Shown: piece after piece, positions 1-9,552 of the stretch
Numbering within the stretch: the first letter of the stretch is position 1
How the letters are laid out: the number at the start of each line of letters is the position of its first letter
DNA from: Pedobacter sp. MC2016-14
GTDB lineage: Bacteria; Bacteroidota; Bacteroidia; Sphingobacteriales; Sphingobacteriaceae
DNA length: 64,000 nucleotides
Assembly (NCBI RefSeq): GCF_020991475.1
Contig: NZ_JAJMPA010000001.1
Span: forward strand, 2,852,001-2,916,000
Reading direction: 5' to 3'
Notes under the pieces: model-generated
What the model was told of the DNA's origin: nothing
The model's database searches: none
Seen by the model: the letters and a program-made list of their open reading frames with translations, nothing else
Position numbers and translations under genes: made by a program

Positions 1-443
1 AAATCAAGACCATTGCCTGCATAAAAAGAAATGTTTTTTAAACCAAGGATTTCTGCATTATGTGCTGCTAAACCGGAAAGATCAGTATTGATCTCACAGT
101 GCATTACCTGTTTTCCCGCTTTAGCGAAATAAGAGCTGTCGACCCCGAAACCACCTGTCAAATCAATAAGTGCTGTACCAACGGCAAGCTGGGCTTTGTA
201 TGCCGCTGTAGTTTCTGATGAACACTGTTCTACAGAAATTAGCGGGGGATAATAAATATATGGGGTGCTAAACCATAAAGGTAGTTTCTTTAAGCATTTT
301 TTCTTTGCTGCAATTTGCACTGCAAGTTCTTTAGCTGTTACCACTGCAAAGGGGCTTTTAGCCATTGCGAGTGTAGCAACATCAACATCCAAATGTGTAT
401 CGATGTATTGTTGCACTTCAGCTGTTAAAATGAACTTATTCAC
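1..443 (-). CDS. SAM-dependent methyltransferase, THUMP-like (C-terminus outside window)
   Basis: The gene reads leftward and runs off the window; 147 N-terminal residues are visible. I take the GTG at 443-441 as start because the upstream in-frame stop lies only a few codons away and the GTG overlaps the end of lysC, suggesting translational coupling; an internal ATG 26 codons later is the alternative. Residues 94-102 read DLTGGFGVD, which resembles the glycine-rich SAM-binding motif I of class I methyltransferases, followed by a CEIN acidic strand end as in motif II. This matches the Bacteroidota 'class I SAM-dependent methyltransferase / THUMP-like' family, thought to modify RNA; the substrate is not shown by the sequence. 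It appears to be the third gene of a yggS-lysC operon. Confidence 0.75.
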   Translation of the reverse strand, partial: MNKFILTAEVQQYIDTHLDVDVATLAMAKSPFAVVTAKELAVQIAAKKKCLKKLPLWFSTPYIYYPPLISVEQCSSETTAAYKAQLAVGTALIDLTGGFGVDSSYFAKAGKQVMHCEINTDLSGLAAHNAEILGLKNISFYAGNGLD

Positions 444-1707
444 CAGACCTGTTTCGCATTACAATTTGGCAGGTATGCCTGCTTTTTACCTCTAGTAAAA
501 TGTCTTTTTGTTCTGTAACCCGGTCAATAGTCCCCTGGTTGTAATACCTGATGGTGACCAGTTCCAGGCCGGTATTGTATTTAACCTTGTAAAGTTCAGA
601 AAGGTTGCTGAGCAGCGCTTTAATCTTTACGTCATCATTGTCTACACTGACCGAGAAACTGATGGCAGAATTTAGCATCGTATTTACCTTTACCTTGTGT
701 TTATGGAAAATACTGAAAATATCACTCAGGTTCTCTTCAATAATAAAGGAGAAGTCTTTAGGGAAAATAGAAATTAACACCTGATTTACCTTAAAGATAA
801 AAGAGGGTACTGGTAATGGTGTTTTTACACCAGTAATTTTAGTGCCCGGACCATCAGGATGGATAAATGACCTTACCTGCAAGGGGATATTCCTATTTTG
901 CAGGGGTTTGATGGTTTTGGGATGTATCACGTTGGCGCCATAATAGGTAAGTTCAATGGCATCATGGTAGGAAAGTTCAGGAATGTGTTCTGTCTCCGTA
1001 AACCATTTGGGATCTGCATTTAATACGCCTGGAACATCTTTCCATATGGTTAGTGCATTAGCATTTAAACCAGCGCTAAACAATGCCGCAGAGTAATCTG
1101 AACCGTCGCGACCAAGCGTAGTAGTGAAATTTTCACTGGTGCTGCCTATAAAACCCTGGGTAACTGCAATGGTTTTTTCAAGCAATGGCGCTAGTTTAGT
1201 CTGGATTTCCTTTTCTGTAAGTTCCCAATCCACTTTAGCTTCTTTGTAAGTATTGTCTGTCCTGATGTAGTTCCTGGCATCTACCCAGGTAGCAGGGCAT
1301 CCTGAGGTATTTAACCATGCGGTTAGGATCTTGGTAGAGACAATCTCTCCGATAGAGACAATCTGGTCATAAATGTAGTCTGGCGCATCATTAGGCTCTT
1401 CCTCCAGCAACCACTCAATTTCTACAAAACTGTTGGCCACATCGTTATAAACAGGATGTTTGGGATCTTCAAAAAGATCATGCATAACGGCCAGGTGAAA
1501 AGATTTAACCTGATCCAGAAGTTCATGCGCATCGGCATCACCGTAAATATAGGCTTTAACCAGGGCTTCGAGTTTATCGGTGATTTTGCCCATGGCAGAC
1601 ACCACAATCAGCAAGTGGGTTGGTGATGAATTTTTGATGATTTGAGCAACGTTTTTTACTGATACGGCATTTGCCACGGATGCTCCGCCAAATTTATATA
1701 CTTCCAT
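436..1707 (-). CDS. lysC: Aspartate kinase
   Basis: This encodes a 423-residue monofunctional aspartate kinase, which phosphorylates L-aspartate with ATP as the first step to lysine, threonine, methionine and diaminopimelate. The N-terminus has the kinase signature KFGGASV (residues 5-11), and the substrate/ATP region GRDGSDYSA lies at 199-207. The roughly 130 C-terminal residues fit the usual pair of regulatory ACT domains, so feedback control by an amino acid is expected from the family. The start ATG lies 12 bp after the yggS stop, and the stop overlaps the next gene by a few bases, so the three minus-strand genes look like one transcript. Length is normal for the family. Confidence 0.93.
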   Translation of the reverse strand: MEVYKFGGASVANAVSVKNVAQIIKNSSPTHLLIVVSAMGKITDKLEALVKAYIYGDADAHELLDQVKSFHLAVMHDLFEDPKHPVYNDVANSFVEIEWLLEEEPNDAPDYIYDQIVSIGEIVSTKILTAWLNTSGCPATWVDARNYIRTDNTYKEAKVDWELTEKEIQTKLAPLLEKTIAVTQGFIGSTSENFTTTLGRDGSDYSAALFSAGLNANALTIWKDVPGVLNADPKWFTETEHIPELSYHDAIELTYYGANVIHPKTIKPLQNRNIPLQVRSFIHPDGPGTKITGVKTPLPVPSFIFKVNQVLISIFPKDFSFIIEENLSDIFSIFHKHKVKVNTMLNSAISFSVSVDNDDVKIKALLSNLSELYKVKYNTGLELVTIRYYNQGTIDRVTEQKDILLEVKSRHTCQIVMRNRSGE

Positions 1708-1719
1708 ACGCTACTACAA

Positions 1720-2409
1720 TCAATCTGCTTTAAAATGTTTGATCACTCTTTTGCCAAAAATACTGCTACCAATGCGAACCATGGTACTGCCTTGCTCAAT
1801 CGCAATTTTATAATCGGCAGACATGCCCATAGAGATTTCCTTAAAGGCTTCGTCTTTTCTAAAGAAGGATGCTTTTATACCATCAAACAATACTTTAAGC
1901 TCGTTAAATTCGTCTTTAATTTGCTTTTCCATTTTAGTGTTTGACGCAATTCCCATCAAACCAACAATGCGGATGTTTTTAAGCGCAGAAAATTGCTCGT
2001 CACGCAGTAAGTCAACCACTTCGTCAAATGCCAGCCCGAATTTAGTGTCTTCATCGGCGATGTATACCTGTAAAAGGCAGTCTATTATGCGTTTATTTTT
2101 AGCCGCCTGTTTGTCAATTTCTATCAGCAGTTTTAAACTGTCAACAGATTCAATTAAACTGATAAAAGGGGCGATATATTTTACCTTATTGGTTTGCAAA
2201 TGACCAATTAAATGCCATTCAATATCTTTTGGCAGTTCTGCTTGTTTTTCAACCAGTTCCTGTACAATGTTTTCTCCAAATACACGCTGACCGGCATGGT
2301 AAGCTTCTAATACGGCATCAGCTCCATGATATTTAGAAACGGCAACCAGTTTAACTGTTGGCCCCTCAATTTCTGCTTTATATTTTAATAAGTTGTCTGC
2401 TATGCTCAT
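1720..2409 (-). CDS. yggS: YggS-family PLP homeostasis protein
   Basis: This 229-residue protein belongs to the YggS/PROSC (PLPBP) family, single-domain alanine-racemase-fold proteins that bind pyridoxal phosphate and buffer its free level; no catalytic activity is firmly established for the family. The PLP lysine is expected to be Lys26 in AVSKYH. Other family hallmarks are HLIGHLQTNK, GLMGIAS, MGMSADY and the phosphate-binding GSTMVRIGSSIFG near the C-terminus. It is the first gene of the leftward yggS-lysC-methyltransferase run and is transcribed divergently from the DUF4296 gene across a 73-bp gap. Confidence 0.93.
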   Translation of the reverse strand: MSIADNLLKYKAEIEGPTVKLVAVSKYHGADAVLEAYHAGQRVFGENIVQELVEKQAELPKDIEWHLIGHLQTNKVKYIAPFISLIESVDSLKLLIEIDKQAAKNKRIIDCLLQVYIADEDTKFGLAFDEVVDLLRDEQFSALKNIRIVGLMGIASNTKMEKQIKDEFNELKVLFDGIKASFFRKDEAFKEISMGMSADYKIAIEQGSTMVRIGSSIFGKRVIKHFKAD

Positions 2410-2439
2410 TTATCAGTATTTTTGGTAAAATTAACAACC

Positions 2440-2458
2440 TTAGCCCAATTTTGGCTAA
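2440..2458. promoter_or_regulatory. Small inverted repeat between divergent yggS and DUF4296 genes
   Basis: TTAGCC and GGCTAA form 6-bp perfect arms around a 7-nt centre in the only space available for two divergent promoters. It could be an operator or part of a short 5' leader hairpin. I see no clean TAnnTTTG box here, so the assignment is weak. Confidence 0.25.
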
Positions 2459-2482
2459 GAAATAACGAGGTTATTTAAAATA

Positions 2483-3106
2483 ATGAAACAATCTACCATC
2501 ATCATATTATTGTTTGTTGCACTATCAGGCTGTAAGCCAGAGGTTCCGGGAGCGTTTATCCAGCCGGAGGAAATGGCTGAGATTTTGTATGATATACATG
2601 TTGCAGATGGATATACAAATGTAGTTCCGAGTGTAGATTCTGCAAAAAAAGTATCAGCTGCCTACTACAAGGGAATATTTAAGAAGCATGGGGTGGACTC
2701 TGCGCTTTACAACCAAAGCCTGAAGTTTTATGGCGATAATCCTGAAGTATTTTCCAAGGTTTACGTGAAGCTGGTTGCTGAGCTAACTCAAGAGAAAGGC
2801 AAATTGATTAAAGCAGATTCCCTGGATAATGTAAAGCTGGCCAAAAAAGCCAGGATTAAATTTAAAGCGGATTCTACAAAAATTGCCGACTCCATTGCTA
2901 AAACTCCGGCTTTTATAAAAGAAAAGCTTAAAAAAACGGCCGATTCTATAAAGGCAGATGTAGCTAAAAAGGCAGCCCTTAAAAAAGCAGATTCTATTAA
3001 AAAAGTTGCCGAATCTAAAAAGAATGTAATTCTTAAAAAGACGCAGGCACAAAAGAAAACAGATTCCATCAGGCGCAAATCTGGTTTGCGCAGAATAAGA
3101 AATTAA
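2483..3106 (+). CDS. DUF4296 lipoprotein with Lys/Ala/Asp-rich repetitive tail
   Basis: A 207-residue exported protein. The N-terminus is a short hydrophobic stretch ending in LSGC (Cys17), a type II signal peptide, so it should be lipid-anchored in the cell envelope. The segment after it (PEEMAEILYDIHVADG) is characteristic of DUF4296, a family common in Bacteroidota and of unknown function. From about residue 110 the protein turns into a highly charged tail in which KADS, ADSI and similar motifs recur every 8-15 residues, likely a long helix. It ends 8 bp before mutS2 and is probably co-transcribed with it; no functional link is known to me. Confidence 0.8.
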   Translation: MKQSTIIILLFVALSGCKPEVPGAFIQPEEMAEILYDIHVADGYTNVVPSVDSAKKVSAAYYKGIFKKHGVDSALYNQSLKFYGDNPEVFSKVYVKLVAELTQEKGKLIKADSLDNVKLAKKARIKFKADSTKIADSIAKTPAFIKEKLKKTADSIKADVAKKAALKKADSIKKVAESKKNVILKKTQAQKKTDSIRRKSGLRRIRN

Positions 3107-3114
3107 AATATATT

Positions 3115-5496
3115 ATGTTGTATCCCGAAAATTGCCTTGACAGGCTGGGTTTTAACGATGTTAAACAGTTGATTTTGCAGAAATGCCTCAGTCCGATGGG
3201 CCAGCAAATGGTCGAAAAGATGCAGGTCATGACCAAATACGATCAGATCAACAAGTTTTTAAGGCAGACTAAAGAATTTAAAAGTATCCTGGAAAATCAG
3301 GAACCCTTACAGATCAATACCTTTTTTGACATCAGAAGTCTTGCAGAGAAGATTAGGGTAGAAGGCACCTATCTTGTAGAAGATGAATTGTTTCAGATGT
3401 ATACTTCGCTGCAGACTGTTTTTTCTGTCCTTCGTTTTTTTGAGGAACGGGCAGGAATATACCCCAGTCTTGAAGCTCTTTTTGAACACCTTCCGGTAGA
3501 AAAAAACATCCTTAAAAAGATTGAGACCATTTTAGATCCTAAAGGAAAAATAAAACCTAATGCTTCTTTTGCTTTGCAGGACATTATTGGACAGATTGCC
3601 AAAGGTGAGCAGGATGTTAGGAAGCGGATGGATAGTATTTATAAGCAGGCAGTGGCCAGTAACTGGGTGGCAGATGGCAGTTTAACCATTCGGGACGGCC
3701 GGATGTGTATTCCTATCATCGCTGATCATAAGCGCAAGCTTAAGGGTTTTATTCATGATGAATCTGCGAGTGGTCAGACAGTTTACCTGGAACCGGAAGA
3801 GGTGTTTACACTGAACAATAAACTGCGTGACCTGGAATTTGAAAAACGCAGGGAAATTATTAAGATCCTGATTGCTTTAACTTCTGAACTTAGGCCATAT
3901 ACCCCTTTATTGTTGTCGTATCATGGTTTTTTAACCAAGCTGGACTTTGTACGCGCTAAAGCTTTATTTGCGATAGATGTGGAGGCCGATATGCCGGTAT
4001 TGGTTACGGGTTCTAAAACCAAACTGATTAACGCAAGGCATCCTTTGTTGATGCTGTCCTTTAAAGAGGATAAAAAGACCGTAGTTCCATTGAATGTGCA
4101 AATCTCTGATGATTTAAGAATTGTACTTGTTTCGGGACCAAATGCAGGTGGAAAATCTGTATGTATGAAAACAGTTGGCTTGCTACAGCTGATGTTGCAG
4201 GCGGGTTTACTGATTCCTGTTCATGAATCCAGTGAGATTGGGATATTTGACAATATCTTCGCCGATATTGGTGACGATCAGTCGATAGAAAGTGATTTGA
4301 GTACGTACAGTGCTCACTTAACCAAAATGCGCTATTTTGTGGCGCATGCATCGGCTAAAACCATGGTGCTTATTGATGAGTTTGGGACGGGTACCGATCC
4401 TCAGTTTGGCGGGCCAATGGCAGAAGCGGTATTGGAAGTGCTGAACAATAAAAAGGTACGTGGTGTAATCACTACGCATTATTCTAATTTAAAGCTGTTT
4501 GCGGGCAATACGCCTGGATTGGAAAATGCATCAATGTTGTTTGATAACGATAAGATGAAACCCTTATACGTGCTTGAAGTGGGTAAACCGGGAAGCTCTT
4601 ATGCATTTGAAATTGCACAAAATATAGGCTTACAAAAAGAGGTGCTGGAGCTGGCAAGGGCTAAAACGGGCACCAACCAAAATCGGATAGATAGCTTGCT
4701 GGTAGATCTGGAAAGAGAGAAGAAGCAGATTTACGATACCAAGGTTCATTTGGCCAATCAGCAAAATAAGGTTAAAAACCTGGTGTCTGAGAATGAGAAA
4801 CTCAGAATATTTTTAGATGAAAATAGGAGAGAGCTGATTAGGGAAGCGAAACTGGAGGCCCAGGCCATTATCAAAAATGCAAATAAACTGGTTGAAAATA
4901 CCATTGCTGAGATTAAGGAAAGCCAGGCCGAAAAAAGCGCGACAAAACAACTGCGGCAGAACTTACAAAAGGAGCTGGTGCAGCATCAGGTTAAAGAAAG
5001 GAAACCTGAACCAGTACATGTTCCTGCAGAAAAATTGAATACCCCTATTGAGGTAGGTGATTGGGTGCAACTGAATAACTCTGAAACTACTGGTCAGGTA
5101 CTGGAAATAAATCGGGACAACCTGGTTTTAGCTCTTGGTGATTTAAGATCTGTGGTTAAGAAAAACCGGGTTCAAAAAATCAGTAATAAGCAGGCGAAAA
5201 AAGTGGTACAGGCCAATTCTTATTCTGGTAGCATTTCGGAAGCCATCAGTTCTTTTAATGCAGAACTGGACCTGCGTGGAATGCGTGCAGAAAATGCCAT
5301 TCACGAAGTAGAAAAATACCTGGATAAGTCTGTAATGCTGGGCTTTCCGTTCATTAAACTGATTCATGGCAAGGGGGATGGTATTTTAAGGAAAATGATC
5401 AGGGATTATCTTAAAAAATATAGCCAGGTTACCCGGGTTGAAGATGAGCATGCAGATAGGGGCGGAGATGGAATATCATATGTATATTTAAAGTAG
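3115..5496 (+). CDS. mutS2: Endonuclease MutS2
   Basis: A 793-residue MutS2, the MutS paralogue that lacks the mismatch-recognition domain and carries a C-terminal nuclease domain; roles reported for the family are suppression of homologous recombination and ribosome-collision rescue. Core and lever helices occupy the first ~320 residues, the ABC-type ATPase has Walker A GPNAGGKS at 341-348 and Walker [12 protein letters not shown] from about 419, a charged coiled coil follows, and the Smr domain has LDLRG at 718-722 and IHGKGDG near 750. Length and domain order are normal. It starts 8 bp after the DUF4296 gene. Confidence 0.95.
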   Translation: MLYPENCLDRLGFNDVKQLILQKCLSPMGQQMVEKMQVMTKYDQINKFLRQTKEFKSILENQEPLQINTFFDIRSLAEKIRVEGTYLVEDELFQMYTSLQTVFSVLRFFEERAGIYPSLEALFEHLPVEKNILKKIETILDPKGKIKPNASFALQDIIGQIAKGEQDVRKRMDSIYKQAVASNWVADGSLTIRDGRMCIPIIADHKRKLKGFIHDESASGQTVYLEPEEVFTLNNKLRDLEFEKRREIIKILIALTSELRPYTPLLLSYHGFLTKLDFVRAKALFAIDVEADMPVLVTGSKTKLINARHPLLMLSFKEDKKTVVPLNVQISDDLRIVLVSGPNAGGKSVCMKTVGLLQLMLQAGLLIPVHESSEIGIFDNIFADIGDDQSIESDLSTYSAHLTKMRYFVAHASAKTMVLIDEFGTGTDPQFGGPMAEAVLEVLNNKKVRGVITTHYSNLKLFAGNTPGLENASMLFDNDKMKPLYVLEVGKPGSSYAFEIAQNIGLQKEVLELARAKTGTNQNRIDSLLVDLEREKKQIYDTKVHLANQQNKVKNLVSENEKLRIFLDENRRELIREAKLEAQAIIKNANKLVENTIAEIKESQAEKSATKQLRQNLQKELVQHQVKERKPEPVHVPAEKLNTPIEVGDWVQLNNSETTGQVLEINRDNLVLALGDLRSVVKKNRVQKISNKQAKKVVQANSYSGSISEAISSFNAELDLRGMRAENAIHEVEKYLDKSVMLGFPFIKLIHGKGDGILRKMIRDYLKKYSQVTRVEDEHADRGGDGISYVYLK

Positions 5497-5528
5497 TTTT
5501 ATATAGCTTTGCTTTTAAACCAAGTATA

Positions 5529-6230
5529 ATGATTAATAAAGTAGTGTCGGATGCGGATGAGGCTATCCGTGATATAGAAAACGGGCATACGCTTATGCTG
5601 GGCGGCTTTGGCCTCTGCGGCATTCCCGAAAATTGCATCGCTGCCCTGGTAAAAAAGGGTGTTAAAGAACTTACCTGTATTTCTAATAATGCTGGTGTAG
5701 ATGATTTTGGAATCGGTCTCATGTTGCAGCAACGTCAGGTTAAAAAGATGATTTCTTCTTACGTGGGTGAAAACGCAGAGTTTGAAAGGCAATTGTTGAG
5801 CGGCGAACTTGAGGTAGAATTGATTCCACAGGGAACGCTGGCTACAAGATGTATGGCGGCGGGTTATGGCATGCCGGCCATATTTACCCCTGCGGGTGTG
5901 GGTACTGAAGTGGCAGAAGGCAAGGAGGTACGCAATTTTAATGGTAAGGATTACCTCATGGAATATGCTTTTGACGCAGATTTTGCCATGGTTAAAGCGT
6001 GGAAGGGTGATTATGCCGGTAATCTTATTTTCAGGTCTACGAGTCGCAATTTTAATCCTGTAATGGCTATGGCTGGGAAAATTACCATTGCCGAGGTAGA
6101 GGAGCTTGTGGAGCCGGGTGTGTTAGATCCTGATCATATCCATACGCCGGGTGTATTTGTGCACCGGATCTTTAAGGGCAGCAACTATGAGAAAAGAATT
6201 GAGCAACGAACCGTAAGAACAGGAAACTAA
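5529..6230 (+). CDS. scoA: 3-oxoacid CoA-transferase subunit A
   Basis: A 233-residue alpha subunit of a class I CoA-transferase (succinyl-CoA:3-ketoacid or acetate/acetoacetate type). [12 protein letters not shown] near residues 25-36 and the SNNAG segment are typical of subunit A. It forms a heteromer with the product of the next gene, 4 bp downstream, and activates or releases acetoacetate by swapping CoA. The exact CoA donor cannot be read from sequence. A thiolase (23344-24522) that could provide or use acetoacetyl-CoA lies elsewhere in the window. Confidence 0.9.
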   Translation: MINKVVSDADEAIRDIENGHTLMLGGFGLCGIPENCIAALVKKGVKELTCISNNAGVDDFGIGLMLQQRQVKKMISSYVGENAEFERQLLSGELEVELIPQGTLATRCMAAGYGMPAIFTPAGVGTEVAEGKEVRNFNGKDYLMEYAFDADFAMVKAWKGDYAGNLIFRSTSRNFNPVMAMAGKITIAEVEELVEPGVLDPDHIHTPGVFVHRIFKGSNYEKRIEQRTVRTGN

Positions 6231-6234
6231 GGCT

Positions 6235-6891
6235 ATGTTAGATAAAAACGGAATTGCAAAACGTATTGCTAAAGAAATAAAAGACGGTTACTATGTAAAC
6301 CTTGGGATCGGGATTCCTACTTTGGTTGCCAACTATATTCCGGAGGGGATCAATGTGGTGCTACAGTCAGAAAATGGTTTATTGGGCATGGGCCCATTTC
6401 CTTTTGAAGGCGAAGAGGATGCTGACCTGATCAATGCTGGAAAGCAAACGATTACTACATTACCTGGTTCATCGATATTTGATTCTGCCATGAGTTTTGG
6501 CATGATCCGGAGTCAGAAGATAGACCTTACCATATTGGGTGCGATGGAAGTTTCGGAGAATGGGGACATTGCAAACTGGAAAATTCCAGGTAAAATGGTT
6601 AAAGGTATGGGGGGAGCAATGGATTTGGTGGCTTCGGCTAAAAATATCATTGTGGCCATGCAGCATGTAAATAAAGCCGGGGAGAGCAAATTGTTGCCAA
6701 CTTGTAGTTTGCCACTAACAGGTGTTAGGTGTATCCGGAAGATTGTTACGGAGCTTGCGGTATTGGATGTATTGCCTGAAGGTGGGTTTAAACTTTTGGA
6801 GCGTGCGCCTGGTGTAAGTGTAGACTATATTAAAAGCGTAACTGCGGGTAAGTTATACGCGGCAGATGATGTGCCTGAAATGAGTTTATAG
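6235..6891 (+). CDS. scoB: 3-oxoacid CoA-transferase subunit B
   Basis: A 218-residue beta subunit of the same CoA-transferase. The catalytic glutamate, which forms the glutamyl-CoA thioester in this family, is expected to be Glu46 in SENGLLGMGP. GIGIPTL near residue 24 is also characteristic. It starts 4 bp after subunit A and is surely co-translated. The gene ends just before a structured repeat (6905-6990) that separates it from the convergent udk gene. Confidence 0.92.
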   Translation: MLDKNGIAKRIAKEIKDGYYVNLGIGIPTLVANYIPEGINVVLQSENGLLGMGPFPFEGEEDADLINAGKQTITTLPGSSIFDSAMSFGMIRSQKIDLTILGAMEVSENGDIANWKIPGKMVKGMGGAMDLVASAKNIIVAMQHVNKAGESKLLPTCSLPLTGVRCIRKIVTELAVLDVLPEGGFKLLERAPGVSVDYIKSVTAGKLYAADDVPEMSL

Positions 6892-6904
6892 TTCTGTAAA
6901 AAAA

Positions 6905-6990
6905 AAATGATTTTTTAATGAAACGGCCTAGCGTTTGTTTGCGCTTTTTCAGCGCTTAACAAAATGCAGCCGATGAATAAAAGATCATTT
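6905..6990 (-). repeat. Structured dispersed repeat, copy 1
   Basis: An ~86-bp unit bounded by a 12-bp inverted repeat (AAATGATTTTTT at 6905-6916 against AAAAGATCATTT at 6979-6990, one G-T pair). Inside lie CGGC/GCCG and a central hairpin GCGCT-TTTTC-AGCGC. Read on the minus strand its core GCATTTTGTTAAGCGCTGA closely matches copies at 12740-12827 (same orientation) and 24592-24675 (opposite orientation). It lies between the convergent scoB and udk genes and may act as a transcription terminator for both. Confidence 0.75.
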
Positions 6991-6995
6991 TTTTA

Positions 6996-7631
6996 TTATT
7001 TACAGTATTGTTCCCGCAGTTCTATGGAGATGTCCTCACTGATTTTTAAAATTTCGTCAGCTTCATTAGAGTTGTTCCTGATCACGCGGTCACATTGCTC
7101 GCGGTAGGGCAGTAAATACTCATGGTATGACGGTACCACATGGTTTTTCCATTTGTACAACACGTCGTCTTCCGGGTAACCACGTTCCATACCATCTCTT
7201 TTAATACGGCGCTCCAGGGCCACCTGTTCATCTGCTTCAATAAAGATACTATGGTCCAGCAGCTCACCAATTTCTTTAAAATGGAGGATAAAGAGTCCTT
7301 CAACAATGATGATAGGAGCAGGGTTTATTTCCAGGATTTTTACAATAGCCAGTGGATTGTTGAAATTGTATTCTTTTTTGTAAACCACCTCGCCGCCAAT
7401 CAGTTTCTGAATGTCCCTTAAAAACTGTCCGTCATCAATGGTAGAAGGGAGATCAAAATTATAGAGTTTGTTTTCCTCCTGGGTCATTTCTCCGGCCGGA
7501 ATATAATAGTCATCCTGCGATACAAGGGTTACTTCATCATTTTTAAAATGGTGAAGAAAACAGTTTAAGAAAAATGTTTTACCTGAGCCGCTACCGCCGG
7601 CGATGCCTATAATAAAAGGTTTATTGTTCAT
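6996..7631 (-). CDS. udk: Uridine kinase
   Basis: A 211-residue P-loop kinase of the uridine/cytidine kinase family, which phosphorylates uridine or cytidine to the monophosphate for pyrimidine salvage. The Walker A loop is AGGSGSGKT at 11-19; QDDYY, the FDLPSTID segment and the RRIKRD lid motif match family positions. The start overlaps the end of the LysM gene by about 11 bp, suggesting translational coupling, an odd partnership for a salvage enzyme. The 3' end abuts structured repeat copy 1. Confidence 0.9.
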   Translation of the reverse strand: MNNKPFIIGIAGGSGSGKTFFLNCFLHHFKNDEVTLVSQDDYYIPAGEMTQEENKLYNFDLPSTIDDGQFLRDIQKLIGGEVVYKKEYNFNNPLAIVKILEINPAPIIIVEGLFILHFKEIGELLDHSIFIEADEQVALERRIKRDGMERGYPEDDVLYKWKNHVVPSYHEYLLPYREQCDRVIRNNSNEADEILKISEDISIELREQYCK

Positions 7632-8802
7632 TATCTGGAGGAGTACTTGCTTGTCCGCTGTAGGTTAAATTGCATAAAAATCTTTTGTCTAAAGCCCCAA
7701 GCGCATCGGCTACAGCTTTAGTCATTACAATAATAACATCTTTTGTGGTTTCATTTTCAGTAAATTTACCAACAACCTTTGCAAAGGTACTTCTGTTGCT
7801 CATTGGATTGGTAATTTTCATCACGGTTCCAATAGGCGCCGTACGGTGTAAGACCAGCATTTTAGAGGCATCAAGGTCCTGATCGGCAATCCATACGCCT
7901 GTACCTTTTTCGTCTACCTGGTTTAAGCCATATCTGCTGGGTGCATATCTTAGGCGGGGATCTTTAAGGTAAGTTGTGTCTCTTTCTTCAGTTTCTACCG
8001 GTGGTGTATAGGCAGGTTTAGCAGGCGGGTACTGACCTTTAATTAATAACTTTTGACCCACACGTAAGGAGTTGTCTTTTAAGTTGTTTTTAATTTTAAG
8101 CTGGTCCATCGTTATACCGTAGCGGGTAGCAATGGAATATATGGTTTCGTTAGAGGCTACAGTATGTCCAACAAACTCCTCGCTGGCATCTGCAGGTGCG
8201 GAAGGCACAGTAGGTTTAGGGAGAGTTGGGACAGTTGTTTTTACTGCGGGGGCTTGTACTGCCGGGGTTTTTACCGCTTCTGCAGGAGTTGTTGCAGTAG
8301 AAGATTCCGGAGCAGGTACAATTGCCGGAAGTTTTAGCTCTTGAGCAATCCTAAGATTAATTGTTTTTAAATTGTTGATGCGCTTGATCTCATCCACCGT
8401 AGTATTGTTCTCCTCTGCAATCTTATTCAGATTATCTTTAGGTTTTACAATATAGGTGATGTAATTTCCTTCTGTAACAGGTGGCTGAGTTGTGGGTTGA
8501 CTGCTAACCGGAGTTTTTTTAACGGCAGCGGCAACTGCTTCATTAAAAGGTAGCTCGGTTGGAACCTTAATGATGACATCAATTTGCAGATACTTATCGT
8601 CATTAAAACTCATGATCGTTTTTGGAGGAATGTTATACCGTCTTCCAATAGAATAATAGGTGTCTTTTGCAACTACCTTATGAATAATGACTTTTTTCCC
8701 TTTAAGGTTTTCGACGCCAATCGAATCTCTTGTTGCAGCTGATTTAGCTGTTGATATGTTAAAAAGGAAGACAAACAACGCCCCTATATAATATTTTTGC
8801 AT
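7621..8802 (-). CDS. LysM peptidoglycan-binding protein with C-terminal double-psi barrel
   Basis: A 393-residue exported protein. A hydrophobic N-terminus (residues 1-19) is a signal peptide. Three LysM modules, which bind peptidoglycan glycan chains, are visible at about 38-82, 115-160 and 211-256 (each with a Y-S/NxIA-type start and an xGQxLxI end). They are separated by Pro/Thr/Ala-rich linkers, the second one long and low-complexity. Residues ~290-385 (TGVWIADQ to the end) fit an RlpA-like double-psi beta-barrel. It is probably a periplasmic or outer-membrane-associated wall-binding protein. It precedes and overlaps udk. Confidence 0.85.
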   Translation of the reverse strand: MQKYYIGALFVFLFNISTAKSAATRDSIGVENLKGKKVIIHKVVAKDTYYSIGRRYNIPPKTIMSFNDDKYLQIDVIIKVPTELPFNEAVAAAVKKTPVSSQPTTQPPVTEGNYITYIVKPKDNLNKIAEENNTTVDEIKRINNLKTINLRIAQELKLPAIVPAPESSTATTPAEAVKTPAVQAPAVKTTVPTLPKPTVPSAPADASEEFVGHTVASNETIYSIATRYGITMDQLKIKNNLKDNSLRVGQKLLIKGQYPPAKPAYTPPVETEERDTTYLKDPRLRYAPSRYGLNQVDEKGTGVWIADQDLDASKMLVLHRTAPIGTVMKITNPMSNRSTFAKVVGKFTENETTKDVIIVMTKAVADALGALDKRFLCNLTYSGQASTPPDNEQ

Positions 8803-8990
8803 TAATGATCTTCTGAAGTTTAATATGGTTTGGCAATAATACGAATAAAAAATAAGAGCATAAATTATGAAAGGTAAACGTAAAAACAGGCCTTCGTATT
8901 GTTGTAAAATAGTTTTTTAACAAATCCATTTCCGGCATCTTTATTGTGTAGTTTTACATACAAACAAGCACATTAAAATTACAATATATT

Positions 8991-9470
8991 ATGGACGCAA
9001 AAGAAATCAGCCTCGTTGAAAAAGAGGTAAAACCAGTTGTAGATTTGTTGAACGATTACCTTGCTAATTACCACATTCATTATCAGAAGTTAAGGGGATG
9101 CCACTGGAATATTAAAGGCCAAAACTTTTTTACCCTGCACATCAAATTTGAAGAATTATATACCAATGCGCAGCTTACGATAGACGAAATAGCGGAACGT
9201 GTACTTACATTAGGTAAACCACCACATAGCCGTTTTTCTGACTATATTTCCGAATCTGCCATTAAGGAGATCAATACCATTGGTATGAGTGATTTGGCGA
9301 TGGTAGATGCGATCCTTGAAGATATGGCTACGCTAATTCAATTGGAACGGGAGCTTTTGGAAGCTTCTGCTAATGCAAGTGATGATGGTACCAATGACAT
9401 GGTTAACCGTTTTATGCAATTTAAAGAGAAAACCACCTGGATGCTTCGTTCATTTGCAGGTAAAAAATAA
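8991..9470 (+). CDS. dps: Dps-family ferritin-like DNA-protection protein
   Basis: A 159-residue Dps protein, a dodecameric mini-ferritin that oxidises Fe(II) with H2O2, stores iron and protects DNA. Ferroxidase-site residues of the family are present: GCHWNIKG (His38), FxxLHxxFEE (His50, Glu54) and DEIAER (Asp65-Glu66). Length is typical. It is a single-gene unit, divergent from the LysM gene and followed by a strong terminator at 9507-9538. Confidence 0.93.
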   Translation: MDAKEISLVEKEVKPVVDLLNDYLANYHIHYQKLRGCHWNIKGQNFFTLHIKFEELYTNAQLTIDEIAERVLTLGKPPHSRFSDYISESAIKEINTIGMSDLAMVDAILEDMATLIQLERELLEASANASDDGTNDMVNRFMQFKEKTTWMLRSFAGKK

Positions 9471-9506
9471 AGGCCTGATCAGGGAAACGATTAGGAATTC
9501 AACGAA

Positions 9507-9538
9507 AAGACTGTGTCGCAAGGCACGGTCTTTTTTTT
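9507..9538 (+). terminator. Rho-independent terminator of dps
   Basis: AAGACTGTG and CACGGTCTT pair over 9 bp (one G-T) around an 8-nt loop and are followed by eight Ts, a textbook intrinsic terminator 36 bp after the dps stop. The T-run leads directly into the next gene's -7 box. Confidence 0.85.
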
Positions 9539-9545
9539 ATCTTTG
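9538..9545 (+). promoter_or_regulatory. Bacteroidetes -7 box of ubiD (TATCTTTG)
   Basis: TATCTTTG exactly matches the Bacteroidetes -7 consensus TAnnTTTG. It starts in the last base of the dps terminator T-run and ends 7 bp before the ubiD ATG at 9553, so the transcript would start at or next to the start codon (leaderless or nearly so). A -33 TTTG at the normal spacing is not evident because that position falls in the terminator stem. Confidence 0.55.
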
Positions 9546-9552
9546 AACCGTA

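Noticed and set aside
2788..3078. Long antisense frames under the DUF4296 gene
   Set aside because: They arise from the codon bias of the lysine/alanine-rich repeat on the other strand; no start context, no family match.
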